From NCBI GenBank assembly GCA_958353395.1, contig CATWSG010000016.1:1-45628 (forward strand): a stretch of DNA of 45,628 bases, written 5' to 3'. Positions 40,511-45,628 of this stretch are shown here, piece by piece. This stretch comes from an uncultured Collinsella sp. (GTDB taxonomy: Bacteria; Actinomycetota; Coriobacteriia; Coriobacteriales; Coriobacteriaceae). Under the pieces are notes generated by a model. That model was not told the origin of the DNA. It saw only the letters and a list, made by a program, of their open reading frames with translations, and made no database searches. The first letter of the stretch is position 1; each line of letters opens with the position of its first letter. A program made the translations under genes and the position numbers.

Positions 40511-40641
40511 AGCCCCGGGGAGGGGCAAATATATAAGGTCGCCTGCTCGGACAGTCCTGACTCGCACGGAGAGCACATTAAGTGCTCTCCGGCTCGTGCG
40601 GAACTCGCGATCGACCTTATATATTTGCCCTCCCCGGGGCT
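40511..40641. repeat. Long palindromic element with nested hairpin
   Basis: The outer arms (40511-40541 and 40612-40641, beginning AGCCCCGGGGAGGGGC) are complementary over about 30 bp with one single-base indel. The 70-nt interior holds a second perfect hairpin, GGAGAGCAC / GTGCTCTCC at 40568-40590. It could extrude as a cruciform or act as a transcription barrier behind the UPF0210 gene. It resembles a dispersed palindromic repeat. Confidence 0.75.
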
Positions 40642-40808
40642 CCCGCACAACGGGACCTCAGTTGGGTTCTATCCCTTTGGCAGTCGCTTCGCTTCTGCCC
40701 TACTTTGCTGGTATGGCGGTTTAGCGTTGGATCGGTTCTTTCTGATATATGCTGGTTGCGGCTCTTCTTTTGGGAGGAGTCGCTTTTTTGTTGTGAGGGA
40801 GATGGCCC

Positions 40809-41696
40809 GTGGCTGATGATTTGATTCGTTCTGAGCTGCTTTCTGCGGATTGGAATGGCGAATGGATGCGTCTGCAGGCCGCTCGACATCGGACTGATGA
40901 TTCTTTTGAGTGGGATAAAAGGGCTCGGCATTTTCGGCCGCTTGAGACTGCTCCGTATGCCCGGGATTTTATAAAGCTGTTGGCGTTAAAGCCTGGTGAG
41001 TCGGTGCTTGATATGGGATGTGGGGCTGGGTCGATTGCTATTCCGCTTGCGCAAGACGGGCATCCTGTGATTGCCGCTGATTTTTCTCCTGCCATGTTAG
41101 GCACCCTTGATGCTGGCATTGAGTACTATGGGCTCGAGGATCTTATTACGCCGCTTGAGCTTGCTTGGGATGATGATTGGGATTTGGTTGGGCCGGTTGC
41201 CAAGGCTGTTGACGTTTCCTTTGCGAGTCGCTCGGTTACTACGAACGACCTGAAGGGGGCACTTGCCAAGCTTGACCGTACGGCTCGCCGACGTTGTGCT
41301 GTCACGATGGTCGCCAACTCCAGTCCGCGTTATGACCTGCACTTGATGAACGCCATCGGCGCCTCGGTTACCTGTAGCAATGGTTTTGTTTACGCCTTTA
41401 ACATCCTTATTCAGATGGGTGCACTGCCGCAGGTCACGTATTTTGAATCGCCCCGCCGCGACACCTTCGATAGTCTCGAGGCGGGCGTGGCAGACTTTTC
41501 TCGCATGCTCGAGCATGGCAACGAGGATAAGATTGACCGCCTGCACGACTATATCGCCCAGCACATGATTGAGAACCCCCATGCCGGCGAGCCGGGATCC
41601 AAGGGCGTTCCGCAGGGACGCTACATGCTCGACCACATCCGCAAAGTCCGATGGGCGTTTATCGCCTGGGAGCCGGTCTCCGTACCCCGCCCGTAG
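40809..41696 (+). CDS. Class I SAM-dependent methyltransferase
   Basis: The 295-residue protein has the Rossmann-fold motif I V-L-D-M-G-C-G-A-G-S (69-78) and post-I acidic residue A-A-D-F-S (93-97). The substrate cannot be told; the C-terminal half (R-R-D-T-F-D-S-L-E-A and E-N-P-H-A-G-E) is not recognised. The start is GTG at 40809 behind GGGAG. The first half of the gene uses many T-ending codons and looks lower in GC than the second half and the neighbours, which may reflect recombination or foreign origin. It stands between a palindromic element and yhbY. Confidence 0.85.
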   Translation: MADDLIRSELLSADWNGEWMRLQAARHRTDDSFEWDKRARHFRPLETAPYARDFIKLLALKPGESVLDMGCGAGSIAIPLAQDGHPVIAADFSPAMLGTLDAGIEYYGLEDLITPLELAWDDDWDLVGPVAKAVDVSFASRSVTTNDLKGALAKLDRTARRRCAVTMVANSSPRYDLHLMNAIGASVTCSNGFVYAFNILIQMGALPQVTYFESPRRDTFDSLEAGVADFSRMLEHGNEDKIDRLHDYIAQHMIENPHAGEPGSKGVPQGRYMLDHIRKVRWAFIAWEPVSVPRP

Positions 41697-41854
41697 CCCA
41701 TCTAAAGCTTGCATCGTCTTCCCGCGCGGCATCCGCATTCTTTGCGAACTGGGCAAACGCGCTCCACACCGCGCCGTTCCTGCGCTATCGTGGGACAGCT
41801 CACGTAGATTAAGGCCCCATTGCGGGGCGCCCCATACATAGAAAGCGAGAACCC

Positions 41855-42154
41855 ATGGCACTGACAGGAGCCCAGGTCAAGCAGCTTCGCAGCATGGCCC
41901 ATCACCTCAACCCCGCCATCATCATCGGTAAGTCCGATGTCAACGAGGGCACCGTCGAGCAGACGGTTGCCTACCTGGAGAAGCACGAGCTCGTTAAGTG
42001 CTCCGTGCTGGACGGCTCCAGCCTTTCCGCCCGCGAGGCCGCCGAGGAGCTCGCCGAGCGCTGCCACGCCGACGTCGTTCAGGTTATCGGCCGCAAGTTC
42101 TCGCTGTATCGCGAGTCCTCGCGCAAGGATATCGAGAAGATCAAGCTCGTCTAA
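41855..42154 (+). CDS. yhbY: YhbY/CRS1 family RNA-binding protein
   Basis: A 99-residue single-domain protein that binds pre-50S ribosomal RNA. The start M-A-L-T-G-A-Q-V-K-Q-L-R, the L-N-P-A-I-I-I-G-K segment with the family's G-K loop, and the ending V-V-Q-V-I-G-R-K-F-S-L-Y-R match the family at its usual length. The ribosome binding site is weak. A bidirectional terminator follows at 42192. It is probably its own unit, separated from the methyltransferase by 158 bp. Confidence 0.94.
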   Translation: MALTGAQVKQLRSMAHHLNPAIIIGKSDVNEGTVEQTVAYLEKHELVKCSVLDGSSLSAREAAEELAERCHADVVQVIGRKFSLYRESSRKDIEKIKLV

Positions 42155-42191
42155 GAGCCAATGATCCGGCGATCCAACACATAGCAAGCTT

Positions 42192-42226
42192 ACGGGTGCC
42201 CAAGTACTTCGGGCGCCCGTTTTTTA
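42192..42226. terminator. Bidirectional terminator between yhbY and the SARP regulator
   Basis: ACGGGTGCCC pairs with GGGCGCCCGT (one G-U) around a 9-nt loop, followed on the plus strand by TTTTTT. The T-run overlaps the stop codon of the convergent regulator at 42224-42226. Confidence 0.85.
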
Positions 42227-45223
42227 TCGCTCGACCAGCACGCGATTGAGCCGCCCCTCCACCAAGCGCTCGTATAGACGCCGCGTCTCGGGCTCGGGCA
42301 CGCCATTGACCTGCTCCCTCAGATGGTGCATATGCCCGCTGTACAGCTCGACGATATCGCGCCGCCGCCCCGCCGCACTGTAGACGTGCATGGCGCAGCG
42401 CACCATATCCTCACGCGCCGTTTCCTGCCGAAGCCCCGACTCCGCCAGCCAAATCGCCGACTGCAGATCGTTTTCTTCTAGAGCGGCATTTGCTCCCTTA
42501 ATCATGCAATCGATGTACTTTGACTGCATAATGCGCCGCATGCGCAAAAAGTAGGTGGGATTACAGCCATTGGGCACATACAGCGGTCCGGCATAAAGCT
42601 GCTCAATCTTAAGGCACAACTCGACCAAATGGGGCCCGCGCGCACCTGTGCGATTTCCCAAAACCTCGCGGCTTATCTGGTCAAACAGCCGTACATCGGT
42701 CTTGACGTAGTCGCCGTTGAGTCCAATGCATTCATTTTGGATGAGCACACACGACTTGCCATCCGGCGTCGGTCCCAAAGCCGACCGCAAGCGCGATATC
42801 GTCGAGTACAGGTTGTTGCGAGCGCTATTGAACTCGGCATGGGGCCACAGCTCCATGGCCAGCGTCTCACGATCGACGAGCGCATCCATGCCCAGCGCAA
42901 GCCGCTCGGCAAGTGTCGCCGCCTTCTTGCGGCGCCACATTTTGTCCGTGATGGGAAACCCGTCGCGCTCGGCGCGAAACGCCCCAAACATGCGAATCTC
43001 GATATGGTCGATGGTATCAACGGCTTCAACCTCGCCGGCCTGGAACAGGCGCTCGCCCTCCCCTTCCAAATCGTCGCGCAGCGAATACCGCGACAGCTCG
43101 CGCACGGGAAGCTTCTTGCGTATCCTGGTCGCCGGCTCGCCCAGACAATGCATGGCAAGGCGCGCAAAGAGCCGATACGACGGTTCCAGAATCCCCGCGC
43201 GATTCATGGACATCCAGGCCGCAAGGTCGCTATCTCGGCCCGCACAGGCCAAATGCAGCGCCACCATCCAGGCTTCTGCGCCACCAACCTGCGTCTGGCT
43301 TATATCGAGTAGCTCCGCTTCCTCGCGTACCGAAACCATCGAGGTGTTACGCAGATATGCCGCGCGCTCCAGCAGCAATGCGTTATCGCGCATATACGCA
43401 ATCGACTCCTCGGCAAGTTTGAGCACTTGGACCGCACGGAACTTTGCATTAACCGGCCGTCCCTCTGCCAGTGACTGCCAGCCTTCTAGCAACAGGCCAA
43501 ACAGCTGAATCTGGTTGTCGCGCATGCGCACGGCAAAACGATCGAGCTCGTTGAACGCCGCATCGTCGGTTACCGGCAAGCCGGAAAGGAGCCGCCGTGC
43601 CGCCAACACCATGCGCACCCAGATAGCCATCGCCTTAAGCCCACGTACGTCGAGCGCCTCCCGCACCACCGTCATCTCGTCGTCGCGCTCGTCGGTTCCC
43701 GCAAACGACCCGTCAAAGAGCTCCACCAGCATGCTATCGGCCCGTATAACAATCCCCGCGATGTCGAGCTCGCAATCGTAGGCCTTGCTCGTTTTGAGCT
43801 GCTGTAGAACGCCGCCGTCATCTCCCTGCTCGGTCAGATAGCGCTTGACCTCGATATGCGTGGACAGCATGTCGAGTGCGGTGTGGGACGTCTCGATTTC
43901 TGGCACGGCCAGATTCGTAGGAAGCCCAAGCCCGTTGTCCCCATAGCAAACAGCCGTCAGTGTCTGGGCCACCCTCCATGAAACAGGGTCTATTTCGCAG
44001 GCCGCCCGTTCGCCCCCGCGTTCTATGACCGATGCCATATAGCGGGCGAGCTTTGTATTGGACACGCTGACCGCTGCCAGATATACGCCGAGCGCCTCGG
44101 CAGGCGTTGGCTCTGGAGCCGGATCGTCGGCATCGATTGTGCCCAGCGCTGCTCGGCAGATATCGGCCCCGTGCCCCGTCAAAGCCAGATCGACCCCATA
44201 CTGTCCAGCAAGTTCAAGGACCGCTTCACGGTCCAAAAAGGCGTCCGCCAGGCCCATCGCCGCATCGCATCGGCCCGCCTTAAGCAAAATCCGGGCCGCC
44301 CTCGGAACAAGTTCGGGGCGAACCTCGGCCACCAACTTACGCAAACGCAAGCGTCCGTTATCCTCCGTGCCCAGACACGTAAAACTCCGCTCGGCGGGAT
44401 CCAAGCCAAAGATCGGGTAGTCGCGTACAAAGTAGGACTGGTCGACCATCGACAGCCTCACCCCGCAAGCCTCGAGTTCTGAGATATTGCCCTCGCCCAT
44501 CAAAACCATGAGACATGCCACGCAAAACAGCGCATTATTGTCGAGCGAAGCCAGATCGACAAGTGCCGCGCCATATACGTTGACAATCTCGTCTTCGAGC
44601 AGACCGGCTACGTCGCCTTGGCCATACAGACCCGTCTGCAATGCCGAAACGAGCTCGGGCACGCCCTGCGTGAGCTGATAAAAGTCGAGCGATGTGCTGA
44701 TCGAAAACGCCGATGCCCACGCCGAATACTCATAGGCATGCACCTTGAGCATCTGCGCATTGATCTTAACCGAATCGCCCAGCCCATGAATCAACTGACG
44801 ATTTGAAGGACGGCAGGAGATAAAGACCCCTATCCCCATAGCGCGCAGGCCGCGAATCCTGTCGATGAGGTCTTCGGTATCGTGCTGATCGAGGTTTGGC
44901 ACATTATCAATCGCGATAAGGGAGTGCGGTTTGTCTTTGAGTTCTTCGGTAACCACCTCGAGCTGCATAAACACCTCGCGCCCTGTGGCGCGATCGGCCT
45001 CGATAATCCGCACGGGGCCTCGCGTCGGGTCGCATTTAACCTCATGGGTGTACTGTAACAGCACCGAGGTCTTCCCAAACCCGTCGGGCGCATAAAGAAC
45101 CACGATGCCGGCCTTTCGGCCCTTGGCGATAAGCTCATTCATCAAGCGTTCGCGTCGCACCATATAGCCTCCGCCCAGCGGCATCAGCTCGAGGTCGTCT
45201 ATACCGCTCAAATCGTTTACCAT
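42224..45223 (-). CDS. Large ATPase-SARP transcriptional regulator, 999 aa
   Basis: The protein begins with an AAA/STAND-type ATPase domain: Walker A A-P-D-G-F-G-K-T (45-52) and a Walker B-like L-I-A-I-D-N near 100. A long helical middle region (about 300-740) follows. The DNA-binding domain is at the C-terminal side, as in SARP regulators: I-R-M-F-G-A-F-R-A, then R-R-K-K-A-A-T-L-A-E-R-L-A, E-L-W-P-H-A and N-N-L-Y-S-T-I-S-R-L-R, with a bacterial transcriptional-activation (BTAD) helical domain after it. ATG at 45223 follows GAGGAG. Proteins of this build act as pathway activators in actinobacteria; no target gene is adjacent, so its regulon is unknown. Confidence 0.9.
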   Translation of the reverse strand: MVNDLSGIDDLELMPLGGGYMVRRERLMNELIAKGRKAGIVVLYAPDGFGKTSVLLQYTHEVKCDPTRGPVRIIEADRATGREVFMQLEVVTEELKDKPHSLIAIDNVPNLDQHDTEDLIDRIRGLRAMGIGVFISCRPSNRQLIHGLGDSVKINAQMLKVHAYEYSAWASAFSISTSLDFYQLTQGVPELVSALQTGLYGQGDVAGLLEDEIVNVYGAALVDLASLDNNALFCVACLMVLMGEGNISELEACGVRLSMVDQSYFVRDYPIFGLDPAERSFTCLGTEDNGRLRLRKLVAEVRPELVPRAARILLKAGRCDAAMGLADAFLDREAVLELAGQYGVDLALTGHGADICRAALGTIDADDPAPEPTPAEALGVYLAAVSVSNTKLARYMASVIERGGERAACEIDPVSWRVAQTLTAVCYGDNGLGLPTNLAVPEIETSHTALDMLSTHIEVKRYLTEQGDDGGVLQQLKTSKAYDCELDIAGIVIRADSMLVELFDGSFAGTDERDDEMTVVREALDVRGLKAMAIWVRMVLAARRLLSGLPVTDDAAFNELDRFAVRMRDNQIQLFGLLLEGWQSLAEGRPVNAKFRAVQVLKLAEESIAYMRDNALLLERAAYLRNTSMVSVREEAELLDISQTQVGGAEAWMVALHLACAGRDSDLAAWMSMNRAGILEPSYRLFARLAMHCLGEPATRIRKKLPVRELSRYSLRDDLEGEGERLFQAGEVEAVDTIDHIEIRMFGAFRAERDGFPITDKMWRRKKAATLAERLALGMDALVDRETLAMELWPHAEFNSARNNLYSTISRLRSALGPTPDGKSCVLIQNECIGLNGDYVKTDVRLFDQISREVLGNRTGARGPHLVELCLKIEQLYAGPLYVPNGCNPTYFLRMRRIMQSKYIDCMIKGANAALEENDLQSAIWLAESGLRQETAREDMVRCAMHVYSAAGRRRDIVELYSGHMHHLREQVNGVPEPETRRLYERLVEGRLNRVLVER

Positions 45224-45628
45224 GCCCGCTCCTCAACTCGACCGTATGGACACTGTAGCCGCAAGACCATACAAGCCGCGCTATGAATAGAGCGACCTTG
45301 TGTTTTAGGTTGTCTTTTGGTACGCAAGCGGCAAGTTTTTGTACAGCGAGGGCCGATTGTTATTAATCCCCCGACTAATCGGTCTTTAAGCAGGTAAATG
45401 AGCTTGTCAGCTTGTCCCATCTAAGCGGCAGTGTAACGCAAATGAGCAAGGTTCAGTTATGTCATTCAACTCGCCTAGCACCCGCTACCGTCTACGACCT
45501 TCTAGTGGTATTTTTGCATAGAATCTGGTATGGAATGAATCAAGCTGTTGGGCATCCGGCATTCGTCAAGCTTGGCTTATAGGACAAAATGTGTGTCCCG
45601 ATAGAACATCCGTTTCCATCCATTAATC
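45224..45628. promoter_or_regulatory. Upstream region of the SARP regulator, no gene seen
   Basis: These 405 bp hold no reading frame I can support. A weak inverted repeat CCGATT/AATCGG lies at about 45352-45381. The regulator's promoter must be here, but I cannot assign boxes. Confidence 0.35.

Noticed and set aside
38053..40650. 865-codon open frame on the minus strand opposite metH and the UPF0210 gene
   Set aside because: It is antisense to two well-identified genes; the product is Gly/Ala/Asp/His-rich without any motif, as expected from GC-biased codons read in reverse.

Overview
The window looks like a chromosomal segment of a Coriobacteriia actinobacterium, most likely Collinsella. 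This is an inference from gene content and codon style: high GC, a type III glutamine synthetase, a fused MurT-GatD, a methionine synthase with a separate activation protein, a fermentative iron alcohol dehydrogenase beside glycerol dehydrogenases, and large SARP-type regulators. No marker gene (16S, ribosomal protein) is present to prove it.

Region 1 (about 1-10,760) is accessory. It holds orphan genes, a NERD-domain gene in a compact operon with two small membrane proteins and a divergent XRE regulator, an excisionase-like HTH gene followed by a broken reading frame, a DUF3800 gene, a HEPN-like/DUF4365 gene pair, an AAA/DUF4143 ATPase and a GyrI-like remnant. The island ends exactly at the 3' end of guaA. 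A second copy of the guaA 3' end, encoding the same last residues TIEWE-stop with only synonymous differences, lies at 1241-1258. This fits an integrative element that used guaA as its attachment site and has since lost its integrase.

Region 2 (10,786-31,264, + and - strands) is mostly core metabolism: guaA, type I asparaginase, a small XRE regulator facing a 129-aa orphan across a perfect 24-bp palindrome, ychF with a DUF1648 membrane gene, and a carbohydrate locus. The carbohydrate locus has a 6-phospho-alpha-glucosidase and an alpha-glucoside PTS IICB on one strand, and a zinc polyol-type dehydrogenase and a GntR/UTRA regulator on the other, with TCTAGA-centred operator candidates between them. 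Then come a multi-cluster ferredoxin-like protein, two glycerol dehydrogenase paralogues, an iron alcohol dehydrogenase, two overlapping helical-repeat genes and a single-chain MurT-GatD for lipid II amidation.

Region 3 (31,265-32,275) is a gene-poor repeat nest around one tRNA-Glu(UUC). It contains two related palindromic elements, a duplicated tRNA 3' end with its terminator, and a roughly 219-bp MITE-like element with long terminal inverted repeats.

Region 4 (32,276-45,628) carries glnA (type III), the metF / MetH-activation / metH operon, a UPF0210 gene, a long palindromic element, a methyltransferase, yhbY, and a 999-residue ATPase-SARP regulator. The sequence after that regulator's start codon region (45,224-45,628) shows no gene I can support.
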